A DNA stretch of 64,000 bases, from positions 209,001-273,000 of the forward strand of contig NZ_JAMXSR020000002.1 of assembly GCF_024124765.2 (NCBI RefSeq), read 5' to 3'. The translations under genes and the position numbers were made by a program. The DNA comes from Sphingomonas sp. H160509 (lineage in GTDB: Bacteria; Pseudomonadota; Alphaproteobacteria; Sphingomonadales; Sphingomonadaceae). The notes under the pieces were generated by a model. It was not told the origin of the DNA. It was given only the letters and a program-made list of their open reading frames with translations, and did not search any database. Numbering within the stretch: position 1 is the stretch's first letter; every line of letters starts with the position of its first letter. Positions 52,573 through 61,489 of this stretch are shown here, one piece after another.

Positions 52573-53796
52573 TTAGGAGATTGAGCGAAGTCTCGAGGCA
52601 GTTGAAAGACGCAACCGCTTCTCGGCGCGTGAGCGGTTGCATCTCATGAGGTAAGCTTGTCGGTCTGCCACTTGTAAGATCAGGGGAGGGGGTGTGCTCG
52701 GCGGCGCGATGAACCCTCCGGCCATTCTTCCATTCGCGTCTAGGAAAGCAGACATCAATACTCCACCGTTGGCGAAGACCAGATTGTAGACGTCGTCTCC
52801 CATTCTACCCTTTCCTTTGTAAGTGACCGATCTCAACTCGCCCATGGATTTGAACATAGGTTGTGACATCGGCATATCGCTCCGCACCAAATCACCGAAT
52901 TTGGGGGCAAGTTTGTCGTAATCTGGCGAGCCACTCGCCAGGCCAGCAACAAGGTGCCTCACTGCAGCCTCAGTGCCAGGTGATGGCATCTCTGCAGAAG
53001 GGATGCGGTTGCCTGGTTGCATTATGCCGCCCGCCATTCTGCCCTCGGAATCGAGCGCGGCCGACATCAGCACCTGACCGTTGGTGAAGACGAGGTTGTA
53101 GATGTCATCATTCTTCATGCCGCGTGAGCGAAACGTCACAGATCTCAGCTCTCCGAGGGCCTTGAACATGGGGTGTGTCATGGGGAGATCGCGTTGAACG
53201 ACCTTAGCGAACCCAGGCGAAAGTTTTCCGTAATCGGGTGAGCCGCTCGCGAGGCCGGCGACAAGCTGACGCAGCATAGCTTCGGTGCCTGGGCTTGGTG
53301 CTGCGTTCGATGATGTTGCTAGCGCCGCATCGGCAACGGCGGGTGGAATTGCATGTTGGCCGCCAGTGCCAGGGGCCTGGAGCCAGAGGGTAAGGGCGGC
53401 TGCCGAGACTAAAATCATAAGGAACGCTCCTGAAATCACGTAGATGGAGGGTCGCCGCTCACCTCGCGTGGTCAACAGGTGCGGAATGGCGGCAGCGACA
53501 TCCTCAACGATCGCGTTGGTTCCCGAAAGTCCGGACGTTTGGGGTACTAGTCGGTTGACCTCTTCGGCTGCTTCCACCAGCTTTGCCGCCTCAAGCGAGG
53601 ACGTCACGCCCAGCGTGGCACGCGCCATCTTAAGACGCTTTTCGACAGCGTGAGGAGAGACGCCAAGATCCAGCGCCATCTCCTTGGCCGTCTGATGACC
53701 CAGACAACGCTTCAAGCATTCCCGCTCACCTATCGTAAGGCGCAGGATCGCGGCCTGCATGCTGTCGTCTATCTCGTCTTTCTTCATGCCAGCCAT
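52573..53796 (-). CDS. LuxR-type HTH protein with one membrane helix and tandem periplasmic repeat domain
   Basis: 407 aa from the ATG at 53796. Residues ~21-62 are a LuxR/GerE-type HTH (RLTIGERECLKRCLGHQTAK, EMALDLGVSPHAVEKRLKMA). One membrane helix lies at ~118-139 (IYVISGAFLMILVSAAALTL). Two ~92-residue repeats (~169-260 and ~272-364) both begin SPGTEA and share HLVAGLASGSPDY / QLVAGLASGSPDY, GELRSVT, DxYNLVF and GRMAGG. The same domain ends the S41 peptidase encoded divergently at 54557. A one-component membrane regulator that senses something with its periplasmic repeats is inferred. The frame is open further upstream. Confidence 0.8.
   Translation of the reverse strand: MAGMKKDEIDDSMQAAILRLTIGERECLKRCLGHQTAKEMALDLGVSPHAVEKRLKMARATLGVTSSLEAAKLVEAAEEVNRLVPQTSGLSGTNAIVEDVAAAIPHLLTTRGERRPSIYVISGAFLMILVSAAALTLWLQAPGTGGQHAIPPAVADAALATSSNAAPSPGTEAMLRQLVAGLASGSPDYGKLSPGFAKVVQRDLPMTHPMFKALGELRSVTFRSRGMKNDDIYNLVFTNGQVLMSAALDSEGRMAGGIMQPGNRIPSAEMPSPGTEAAVRHLVAGLASGSPDYDKLAPKFGDLVRSDMPMSQPMFKSMGELRSVTYKGKGRMGDDVYNLVFANGGVLMSAFLDANGRMAGGFIAPPSTPPPLILQVADRQAYLMRCNRSRAEKRLRLSTASRLRSIS
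52705..53295 (-). repeat. Tandem domain repeat inside the LuxR-type gene
   Basis: Two copies (53295-53020 and 52983-52705) of a ~92-codon unit with about 65% identical residues by eye. The high similarity suggests a fairly recent internal duplication or maintained homology. Confidence 0.8.
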
Positions 53797-54029
53797 GGTA
53801 GCGCTTAAGGAGAAAGTACCAACTATGCCGTCTGGTACCGCTCTAGTACTCCGATTGGGTACCAACCCGTTCCGGCGGCGTTCCGAGTCCGCATTTTGGC
53901 GAGATCGATTAGCTGATCGGCATTCGAGAGCCGATGATAGGTCGGTGTCGTGCTGCAAAACCAACCGTTCCGATAAACCTGGGCAGTCGTAGCTCTCCGT
54001 GTTGATAAACGGAGCCTAAGGTACGTAAC

Positions 54030-54048
54030 TTGACACGTAACCTGTTAC
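54030..54048 (+). promoter_or_regulatory. Candidate MarR operator overlapping a -35 box
   Basis: TTGACA (54030-54035) is followed by the palindrome GTAACCTGTTAC (54037-54048), upstream of the MarR start. Autoregulation of the MarR-S41 operon is a reasonable inference. Confidence 0.5.
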
Positions 54049-54064
54049 CGAACATCCTTTGAAG

Positions 54065-54553
54065 ATGGCCGACTTTATCGAGTCACATGGAAGCGCATTC
54101 CTAGCGCATCGACTGCGCCGCTCGTCGGATCGTATCGTCGATCAGATAAGCGGTGTTCTTCTCCAGCTAGGCCTCGACGTCCCACCGCGCGGCGCTTCAA
54201 TGCTGTTGCTGATCGTTGAGCACCAACAGATCGGGGTAGTAGAAATCGCGCGACGCCTGCGATTGTCTCACCCGCTTATCGTTCGCATGGCACGGGAGTT
54301 CGAAGAGCGCGGCTTGGTCGAAGTCAACGCTGATCCGTCCGATGGCCGGCGACGGGTCTTAAGCCCGACGGACAAGGCACGTTACGAGGCTGCCGCGCTC
54401 AGCGCTTTCAACGCGGACCTCAACGCCCTGTTTGATGGCCTGTTTGCGGACATCGACGCTTCTCTGATCTCAGTTCTCGATCGCTTTGACGCCCAGCTTG
54501 ATGCGTCATCGATCCCAATGCGCCTCGTCGCTCTCAAGTTGACCAAGGAGTAA
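54065..54553 (+). CDS. MarR-family transcriptional regulator
   Basis: ~162 aa: helical dimer arms around a winged helix (QQIGVVEIARRLRLSHPLIV, RMAREFEERGLVEVNADPSD, GRRRVLSPTDKARYEA). The DxRRR wing is typical of MarR. It is 3 bp ahead of the S41 peptidase gene, so both are one transcript. The start is ATG 54065 or TTG 54059; neither has a strong RBS. It may repress the operon via the palindrome upstream. Confidence 0.9.
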   Translation: MADFIESHGSAFLAHRLRRSSDRIVDQISGVLLQLGLDVPPRGASMLLLIVEHQQIGVVEIARRLRLSHPLIVRMAREFEERGLVEVNADPSDGRRRVLSPTDKARYEAAALSAFNADLNALFDGLFADIDASLISVLDRFDAQLDASSIPMRLVALKLTKE

Positions 54554-54556
54554 TCG

Positions 54557-55897
54557 ATGTCCCCCCGTCGCCATGCCCTCGTGATGCTCCTCCCTCTGTT
54601 AGCTTTGACCGTGCCACCGTCTGCCGGCGCTCAAACGGCTACGGCTTCGGCCACGCCTGCACGGACTTCGAACCTCGACGCGGCCGCTCGCACAGCTATT
54701 GTGGCACAACTGGCGGCCGAGTTGCGCAGCCGATACGTATACCCCGAAGTTGGCGAGCGGGGCGCCACCGCGATTACCGCCGCCGCAACGTCGGGCGCCT
54801 ACGATCGGATTGTGGATCTGCCCGCACTCGCCACGCGACTGACCGAGGACCTCCGCGGCGTCATGGCCGACAAACATCTGATGGTGTTCGATACATCCAA
54901 CCGGCCAGCGCCGGGCGTCGCATCGATGCCATCCGGCGAGGCCGGGATCGTCCGCGCTGATCGGCTGCCCGGCGGGATCGGCTACCTCCAGATCGATGGG
55001 TTCGCTAATCCCTGGGCGTTCAAACCCGCGCTCGACCGCGCGATGGCGGGGTTGAAAGGCAGTCGCGCCTTGATCCTCGACGTGCGCGGCAACGGTGGCG
55101 GCGATCCCGCGTCGGTAAGCTACCTGGTCAGCTATCTCGTGCCTGCGGGCAAGCGAACCGAGATCAACAGGATTGTCGAGCGTAAAACAGCGACCACCGA
55201 GTTCAAGCGCGATTCCTTCTTCAGCGAGCCGACCCCGGTCAGCTTCGCCGGTGTGCCTGCCTATGTCCTTACGAGCGGCAATACCTTTTCGGGCGGCGAG
55301 GAGCTCGCCTACGACATGCAGACGCTGAAGCTTGGCACCGTTGTCGGAGAGGTGACCGGTGGCGGCGCGAACCCCGGGGAGCGTGTTTCCATTGGACACG
55401 GTGTCATGGCGTTTATCCCGACTGGTCGCGCGGAGAGCCCCGTTACCGGATCAAACTGGGAAGGACGTGGCGTCCAGCCCGATCTCAAGATCCCCGCCGC
55501 GGATGCATTCGCCACGACGCTGCGCCGCCTAGGCCAAATGCCTGCTGCCGCCACGATCGAGGCGGCGTCCCCCGTCTCGGTCTTCGCGCCGCGGACTGTA
55601 GCGCTCAAGGGCGGGGAGGCGATGCTGCGCCGCCTCTTTGCCGGCCGTGCTGCGTCCGAGCCTGATTACACGTTGATGAAACCGGACGCCTCAGAGGCAG
55701 GCCGCGCAGCGCTTGCGGCCACGCACCGCCGCTTGCAACCACTCGGCATTCCGCAGGCCATCCGCTTTCGACGGCCCGATGGGTTCGGGTTCGACGAGTT
55801 TACGCTCGTCTATCCCGATCGCACCCTTCTCATCGGAATCATGCTCGACTCAGACGGCAAGTTTATTGACCTCATCGGCCCTGATCCCAGCAAGTGA
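54557..55897 (+). CDS. Exported S41-family peptidase with C-terminal domain shared with the LuxR-type protein
   Basis: 446 aa. Signal peptide (~1-25), an N-terminal helical domain (AAELRSRYVYPEVGERGA), then the S41 core: GGIGYLQIDGF, RALILDVRGNGGGDPASVSY and VLTSGNTFSGGEELAYD, Ser245 being the likely nucleophile, and GEVTGGGANPGE. No PDZ domain is seen, as in the IRBP-like subgroup. Residues ~355-445 repeat the domain found twice in the LuxR-type protein: GGEAMLRRLFAGRAASEPDY, DEFTLVYPDRTLLIGIMLDS. It is co-transcribed with MarR. Confidence 0.88.
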   Translation: MSPRRHALVMLLPLLALTVPPSAGAQTATASATPARTSNLDAAARTAIVAQLAAELRSRYVYPEVGERGATAITAAATSGAYDRIVDLPALATRLTEDLRGVMADKHLMVFDTSNRPAPGVASMPSGEAGIVRADRLPGGIGYLQIDGFANPWAFKPALDRAMAGLKGSRALILDVRGNGGGDPASVSYLVSYLVPAGKRTEINRIVERKTATTEFKRDSFFSEPTPVSFAGVPAYVLTSGNTFSGGEELAYDMQTLKLGTVVGEVTGGGANPGERVSIGHGVMAFIPTGRAESPVTGSNWEGRGVQPDLKIPAADAFATTLRRLGQMPAAATIEAASPVSVFAPRTVALKGGEAMLRRLFAGRAASEPDYTLMKPDASEAGRAALAATHRRLQPLGIPQAIRFRRPDGFGFDEFTLVYPDRTLLIGIMLDSDGKFIDLIGPDPSK

Positions 55898-55931
55898 GTT
55901 TCGCGCTGTGCCTTTTCTCAAAAGGGAAGCG

Positions 55932-57590
55932 CAGACCGTGCGAGAACTCGCCGTCACATGAGCACGGACGTCTTTTGTTAAACGGTGGAGCTGGGCGCAA
56001 ATATTTTTGAGTTACTGCCGTGGTGGCGCTCTGGTGGCGCTGTGGTGGCTTCAAGGGGAAGCCATTGAGCGCTGCGCAGCAGATTTGGCGAGCTTGATCA
56101 GGCCTGTACGGCCCTGATCAACCCCGGCACGCCGATGAGGGTAATGGCTCTTCTTAGATTGTAGGCGAGCGCGGTCAGACTGAACTCGGCGCGAACCTTC
56201 TCCAGCCCGCGCATCAGGAATGCGCCCTGGTTCATCCATTGCTTGATCGAGCCGAACGGGTGTTCGACCGTCTCGCGGCGAACGGCAAGAATATCAGGGC
56301 GCGCAACCAAGCGCGCCGCCATGCGGTCCAGCACCGCCTCGTTTTCCCAACGGTTGATGCGCCGCCAGCGACTGCTGGTACAGTTCAACTTGATTGCGCA
56401 GTCCGAACAGGCGGCGGGGTTGGAATATTGGATGTTGGCGTGGCCGCGCGTCACCGCGCGATAGCTGATGTCGAGGGTCCGGCCACCCGGGCAGTGGTAC
56501 GCGTCCGCCTCGGCATCGTAACGAAAGAGATCCTTAGAGAAACGGCCATTGGCGATGGCGCTGCCCCGTCTCGGCCGGGCGACGAAGGGTGTGATACCAT
56601 TCGCCTCGCATGCTTCGATGTCCTCGCCTTTGTAATAACCCATGTCGGCGACCACATCGATCTGCTCGACGTCTAGCGCGTCTTTCGCCGCCCCAGCAGT
56701 GGGTGCCAGCAGACCCATGTCGGTGCCGGCGTTGGTAACGTGCTGCTCGACGATCAGCTTGTGTTTCGCATCCACCGCTACCTGCGCGTTGTAGCCGACC
56801 GTGGTCTTTCGACCCGTGACCATCGCGCGCGCATCGGGGTCGGTTAGCGATATCTGGCTCTCGCCGCTGGCGTTCAGCTCGTGCAGCATCGCCTCCTGGG
56901 CCTGACGCCGCTCGCGCACCCTGGCGATCTTCGCGGCCAGTGCCCCGCTGCGGCCAGGCGCATGGCCATCCTCGCCGCGGTCGATGGCGTCCATCTCGGC
57001 AATATACCCCTCAAGCCGCTCGTCGGCCGCGGCAATATACCTGGCCAGCTTGTCACGGGAGAAGTTGCGTGCCGGGTTGTTCACCGCCTTCAGCCGCGTG
57101 CCGTCCACCGCCAGCAGCTCGCGCCCGAACAGGTCGAGCTTGCGGCATAGGACGACGAAGGCGCGGAACACTGCCTTGAAGGCGCTCCGGTTGTCGCGCC
57201 GAAAGTCAGCGATGGTCTTGTAGTCTGGCCGAAGCCCACGCAGCAGCCAGATCAGCTCGAGGTTGCGTGCCGCCTCGGCTTCCAGCCGTCGGCTCGACCG
57301 CACCCGGTTGAGATAGCCGTACAGGTACAGCTTGAGCATGTCGCCCGGGTCATAGCCTGGGCGCCCCGTCGCCTTCGGCCGCGACCGATGAAAACCGGCC
57401 TCGCCCAGATCGAGGTCATCAACGAACGCGTCTATGAACCGAACCGGACTATCCGCTGCCACATAATCCTCTACCGATGCCGGCAGCAGCAGCGCCTGGT
57501 CGCGCGCATGACCCTCGATATATGCCATGATTACAGCATACGCCCGTCAGCAACCTTGTGGAATCACCCAGCGAGTTTTCGCACGGTCTG
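55932..57590 (-). mobile_element. IS1182-family element with 6-bp target duplication
   Basis: 1659 bp. Terminal inverted repeats of 20 bp (CAGACCGTGCGAGAACTCGC at 55932-55951, with the complement at 57571-57590 differing at one position). It is flanked by the direct repeat GAAGCG at 55926-55931 and 57591-57596. It carries one transposase gene. It lies in the space downstream of the S41 gene, so no gene appears interrupted. Confidence 0.9.
56098..57528 (-). CDS. IS1182-family transposase
   Basis: 476 aa. N-terminal domain (YVAADSPVRFIDAFVDDLDL, YDPGDMLKLYLYGYLNRVRS), then the DDE core: LLAVDGTRLKAVNNPARNFS (first Asp), GYNAQVAVDAKHKLIVEQHV, VVADMGYYKGEDIEACEANG (second Asp), ACSDCAIKLNCTSS zinc-like segment, and ETVEHPFGSIKQWMNQGAFL with the final Glu. 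The frame is intact, so transposition competence is possible. Confidence 0.94.
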   Translation of the reverse strand: MAYIEGHARDQALLLPASVEDYVAADSPVRFIDAFVDDLDLGEAGFHRSRPKATGRPGYDPGDMLKLYLYGYLNRVRSSRRLEAEAARNLELIWLLRGLRPDYKTIADFRRDNRSAFKAVFRAFVVLCRKLDLFGRELLAVDGTRLKAVNNPARNFSRDKLARYIAAADERLEGYIAEMDAIDRGEDGHAPGRSGALAAKIARVRERRQAQEAMLHELNASGESQISLTDPDARAMVTGRKTTVGYNAQVAVDAKHKLIVEQHVTNAGTDMGLLAPTAGAAKDALDVEQIDVVADMGYYKGEDIEACEANGITPFVARPRRGSAIANGRFSKDLFRYDAEADAYHCPGGRTLDISYRAVTRGHANIQYSNPAACSDCAIKLNCTSSRWRRINRWENEAVLDRMAARLVARPDILAVRRETVEHPFGSIKQWMNQGAFLMRGLEKVRAEFSLTALAYNLRRAITLIGVPGLIRAVQA

Positions 57591-57766
57591 GAAGCGATGA
57601 TTGGGAATGGAGGGGTGGATTGCGAACGACATAGACCACTGCTTTTCCCCCGCCAGCCATGTTGTTGTCCAAATAATGTGAAAATTGAACCGGCACGGTC
57701 GCCATTGGAGCGGCCGATAAGTATTACCTTGGCAGGAGATGAAGCTGTGCTCGTACGGAATGCTTC

Positions 57767-58099
57767 ATGGTAATGGCCGCAGCTGTGGCTGCCTTTTTTG
57801 CAGCGTCTGGTGCTCAGACTACCATCACGCCGCGGATGGCCGAATTCGATCTTGAGAAGGTTCATCATAAAGAAGCGACATGCGCAGACCGCAGCCCGGC
57901 CGATGAAATAATAGTTTGCGCTCCCAAGAACATGAACATCTGGATTTCTGACGCGGATAAGGCAAAATTTGCCCCGAAGCCGCTACGCGGTGAGTTCACC
58001 GGGCCGCTTAACGCAGAAACGAAGCTTCATGTCATTCAAAGTCAAAACCCTGCAGTTGTAACACCCGCTGCGGTCGTAACCCTTAAGTGGCGCTTCTAG
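57767..58099 (+). CDS. Small secreted protein, unknown
   Basis: ~110 aa. Signal peptide MVMAAAVAAFFAASGAQ, then a mature region with CADRSPADEIIVCAPKN (two cysteines) and a Leu/Trp end. No RBS precedes this ATG. A frame beginning at 57740 behind GGCAGGAG points into another frame, so a base error between 57740 and 57767 may hide the true start. Proteins with a C-x(11)-C segment like this are common small periplasmic proteins of unknown role. Confidence 0.55.
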   Translation: MVMAAAVAAFFAASGAQTTITPRMAEFDLEKVHHKEATCADRSPADEIIVCAPKNMNIWISDADKAKFAPKPLRGEFTGPLNAETKLHVIQSQNPAVVTPAAVVTLKWRF

Positions 58100-58227
58100 C
58101 CCTTTTTGCCCCCCGCTTTTACGTGAACGAACGACCGGTTTCAGTACAATGGGAAGAGGCTGTCAGTGTCTGCTCGTGGGTCTGATCGGAAGCAGGGGCA
58201 ATTACTTCCGCCCCGTGACTGACGTGC

Positions 58228-59328
58228 TTAGCTAAGCTCCCTTAGTGGCTTGGGCCCCCATCTAGCAGCAAGCATCGCTTGCAAAAGATCAACGTAGCTC
58301 CAGCCCTTGGCGCGGGCGGCGATCGCGGAGAGGCAATCTTGATCTTCGCGCCCCGGGCGGCCCGGCCCCGTCATGTTGGGCTTCATGTTGAGGTCGAACA
58401 ATTTAAACAGACCATCACGATCGGCCCGGCAATCGATCCGGATCGCGGTGCGGGCGTCGACCAGCGCGGCTGCCGTTACGCAGCTGTCGATCATCGCCAC
58501 GATGGCTAGTTCGAGTAGCCGCTCGGGAGCGATTGCGACGCTGTTGGCGGTGACCGGAACGTCGCCGTTATACGGTGCTACTCCGCCGCGCTGATCGAAG
58601 CGGTACACGGGTGGCAACGCCCAGTGCGTCGGTGCACGCGAACCGTCCGGACGCGGGGACGCGGGCGGCATGACGGTGACCGTCATCTCGTCACCATCGA
58701 GAAACTCCTCCACCATCAGCATGTCGCCGAAGGTGGCGGCTTCGATCAACGTAGTCGCGGCATCGCGCAGGTCGCCGAGGCTTTCCACCAGGGTGACGCC
58801 TTGGCTGCCACGTCCGCGCACCGGCTTGACGATCATCGGCAAGGACATGTCGCGGGACGCGCAAGCGTGCTCGACATCGGCCAGTGCGCAGACGTTCTCC
58901 TTCGCCGTGCCGGACAGCAGAAACGACCGCGCTACCGGCAGGCCAGCCTCGGCCAGGATTTGGTTGGTCTCGAACTTGTCGTCGAACGCCTGCATTGCCG
59001 CGGGAAGCTGCCCGACGATGTCGAAATCGGCCATGGCCGTCTCGAGCGGATGTCCTTCGAACAGGACCGTGTTCGCCCACAGGACCGCTGCGCCGGCTTC
59101 GCCTGCGCTACGGATGCCCTCGGCCGTGTCCGGAAAGACCCAGTCGAGTGCCTTGGCAGGGTCTGGCGAGGAGGTGGGCGTGACCACATTCACCCCGGCC
59201 GTCCGCAAGGCGAAAGCAATGTCGGCGCCGCCATCTGAATATCCGCCCGGTTTTGCGTCCTTTCGTAGTCCGTCGATCAACGGTGGTGGAAGCGCTTGGT
59301 AGAGCAGGGCGACCGGCGCAATTTTCAT
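58228..59328 (-). CDS. ATP-grasp enzyme, D-Ala-D-Ala-ligase-like
   Basis: 366 aa. The ATP-grasp fold is visible: FDDKFETNQILAEAGLPVAR, MIVKPVRGRGSQGVTLVESL (ATP-binding Lys and glycine loop), LMVEEFLDGDEMTVTVMPPA, and the metal-site end FKLFDLNMKPNMTGPGRPGR. These enzymes join a carboxylate to an amine with ATP. The substrate is unknown; peptide-like metabolite synthesis or tailoring is possible. AGGAG sits 7 bases before the ATG at 59328. The gene lies downstream of a TetR gene on the same strand. Confidence 0.82.
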   Translation of the reverse strand: MKIAPVALLYQALPPPLIDGLRKDAKPGGYSDGGADIAFALRTAGVNVVTPTSSPDPAKALDWVFPDTAEGIRSAGEAGAAVLWANTVLFEGHPLETAMADFDIVGQLPAAMQAFDDKFETNQILAEAGLPVARSFLLSGTAKENVCALADVEHACASRDMSLPMIVKPVRGRGSQGVTLVESLGDLRDAATTLIEAATFGDMLMVEEFLDGDEMTVTVMPPASPRPDGSRAPTHWALPPVYRFDQRGGVAPYNGDVPVTANSVAIAPERLLELAIVAMIDSCVTAAALVDARTAIRIDCRADRDGLFKLFDLNMKPNMTGPGRPGREDQDCLSAIAARAKGWSYVDLLQAMLAARWGPKPLRELS

Positions 59329-59478
59329 GAATAATCTCCTACGCACCGCGCCTTAGCCTGGCGCGGCGCGCGCGTGAAAGGGCATAGATTGCGGTCATGC
59401 GGCAGTGATACCTCCTGCATCGGCTTGATCCTGACGGTGGCGCCATTTGCGCTGGGGTACCCTGATGGATCGGACCGG

Positions 59479-60027
59479 CTAACACCCGGCAATCCGCTCG
59501 ACGATGGTCTTGATCGCATCGCGCTCGAGGGGGGCGCGATCGATTGAATTGTGGATGCCGATACCCTCGATCAGCGCGTCAAGCGCGCGCGCCGTGAGCG
59601 GGTCGAAGAAGCGGCCTAGGGCGCCTCTGCTGTTGTCCATCCAATTTTGCATGACCGCGCTGACCGGTGGGTGCCGGGCCGCGAAGGCATAGAGTTCGTA
59701 GCTCAACAACAGGGTGCGCGGGTCCGCCCAAATCTGGTTCGCGATGATGTCGATGACTGCCGTACACGCCGCTGTCCTGTCGGTCGCAGCGTCCAGGCGG
59801 GCGCGGAAGGCAGCCGAGGATTCCGCGGCCAGTTGCAGGAAGGCCGCCGTGAGCAGGTCCTCCAGCGTCGCGAAATAATAGGTTACCGAACCGAGCGGCA
59901 CCTGTGCCGCCTCGGCGATGCGGCGATGGGTCGTTGCGGCGGTTCCATGATCCGCAACGACCACCAGAGTCGCATCGATAATGCGCTGCCGCCGTGCCGG
60001 ATCGTTGCGCCGGGACTGTTGGGTCAT
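59479..60027 (-). CDS. TetR-family transcriptional regulator
   Basis: ~182 aa. N-terminal HTH RQRIIDATLVVVADHGTAAT, THRRIAEAAQVPLGSVTYYF, ATLEDLL, then a helical ligand domain. The frame continues to 60060, but that extension runs through a palindromic operator, so I start at the ATG 60027. It is divergent from the DUF1349 and acetyltransferase genes and probably controls them, its own gene and perhaps the ATP-grasp gene. Confidence 0.88.
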   Translation of the reverse strand: MTQQSRRNDPARRQRIIDATLVVVADHGTAATTHRRIAEAAQVPLGSVTYYFATLEDLLTAAFLQLAAESSAAFRARLDAATDRTAACTAVIDIIANQIWADPRTLLLSYELYAFAARHPPVSAVMQNWMDNSRGALGRFFDPLTARALDALIEGIGIHNSIDRAPLERDAIKTIVERIAGC

Positions 60028-60053
60028 CGCCTCTTTACCTCGATCTCGGTATG

Positions 60054-60067
60054 TGTACATATGTACA
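60054..60067. promoter_or_regulatory. Perfect 14-bp palindrome, probable TetR operator
   Basis: TGTACATATGTACA is perfectly symmetric and lies between the divergent TetR gene (start 60027) and DUF1349 gene (start 60099). The size and location are typical of a TetR operator controlling both directions. Confidence 0.75.
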
Positions 60068-60098
60068 TAACATCGCGAATGGTGGAAAGGCAGCGGTT

Positions 60099-60789
60099 AT
60101 GACGGAGGATCGGGTGACCAGGCGGACGGTGATCGGTGGTGCTGCGGCGCTGACGATCGTGCGCAGTGCCGGCGTCGCAACGGCGCAAGGCTCGGGAACC
60201 TCAGCGCTTGGGCGCCGTGACGGTCGCTGGCTGAATGCGCCCAACTCCTGGAAGGTCGCACCCGGCGGAGACCTGACGCTTGTCACCGACAAGGGCAGCG
60301 ATTTCTGGCGCGAGACACATTACGGCTTCACCCGGGACAGCGGTCATTTCCTCGGCTTCACCGCGCCTGCAGCGTTTACCGCCCAGTTGCGCATTCGCGG
60401 CCAGTATCAGAAACTCTACGATCAGGCCGGCATCATGGTGCGGGTCGACGAACGACGCTGGGTCAAGGCGGGGATCGAATTGTCCGACGGGCGCGCCATG
60501 CTGAGCAGCGTGCTGACCGACGGAAAGTCCGACTGGGCCACCGGCCCCTATGAGCATGGCGCGCAGGATTTCTGGATGCGGGCGACGGTCGCCAAGGGCG
60601 TTTTGCGGTTGCAGGTCTCGGCGGACGGCAATACGTGGCCGCTGGTCAGATTGGCTCCCTTTCCAATCGCCCCCCGCCTATCAGGTTGGACCGATGGCCT
60701 GCACGCCCGAGCGTGCCGGGCTGGACGTGCACTTTTCAGACCTGAGCATCACCGCCCCGTTGGGCAAGGACCTCCACGACCTGAGTTGA
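60099..60789 (+). CDS. DUF1349-domain protein with Tat-like signal (frameshifted)
   Basis: The joined protein is ~229 aa. RVTRRTVIGGAAALTIVRSA is a twin-arginine-like signal. The body has WRETHYGFTRDSGHFLGFTA, QYQKLYDQAGIMVRVDERRW and WVKAGIELSDGRAMLSSVLT, then GPMACTPERAGLDVHFSD and DLHDLS, the DUF1349 (concanavalin-like) pattern. A six-C run at 60670-60675 has one extra base. The fold is lectin-like, so carbohydrate binding is plausible but unproven. GGAAAGG precedes the ATG. Confidence 0.82.
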
Positions 60790-60794
60790 CGGCG

Positions 60795-61338
60795 ATGACA
60801 CAGAAGGAGCGGATGCTGGCGGGCCAGCTCTACGTCGCCGACGATCCGGAACTCGTCGCGGACGCGGCGCGCGCCGCGGCGTGGCTCGACCGCTACAACC
60901 GCGCATCGACAGCTACCGGGGCGGAGCGTCATGCGCTTTTGGTAGAAGGGCTTGGTCACGCGGGGCTCGGTGCGACGATCCGACCGCAGTTTCACTGTGA
61001 CTATGGCTATAACATTCATCTGGGCGAGGGGCGCGTTTCTCAATTTTGGATGCACGGTGCTCGACGTAGTGTCGGTGCAGATCGGTGCGGGCACGCAAGT
61101 CGGTCCGGGCGTGCAGATCCTCACCGCCGATCATCCGCGCGATCCGGTCCAGCGTGGCCGGATGCTTGAGTTCGGTCGGCCGGTCATCATCGGCCGCAAT
61201 GTCTGGATAGGCGGTGGTGCGCTGATCCTGCCCGGCATCACCGTCGGCGACAATGCGATCGTCGGCGCAGGCAGTGTCGTGACGCGCGATGTTCGCGCTG
61301 GTGCGACCGTGGCGGGAAATCCTGCTCGCCTGAGATAG
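60795..61338 (+). CDS. maa: Maltose/galactoside O-acetyltransferase family (Maa), frameshifted
   Basis: The joined protein is ~180 aa. MTQKERMLAGQLYVADDPEL is the Maa N-terminal helix. Left-handed beta-helix hexapeptides follow, with HCDYGYNIHLGEGAFLNFGC (acyl-CoA site), VQILTADHPRDPVQR containing the catalytic His, and GRNVWIGGGALILPGITVGD. One extra G at 61028-61031 breaks the frame. It acetylates sugar hydroxyls with acetyl-CoA in the cytoplasm. It starts 5 bp after the DUF1349 stop, so both are in one operon under TetR. Confidence 0.88.
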
Positions 61339-61489
61339 TGGCAGATCACTCAAATACGCCGGACTTCGGAGGGACATGAATGAATGTCCGAAGTTCGGAA
61401 GGTCGGAAGCGGCCGCGAACGTCCGGAACTGGGTCAGGTTAGATCGGCAGACAAAAAGGGGACGACTTAGGAGCACTAAGTTCGCTGGA

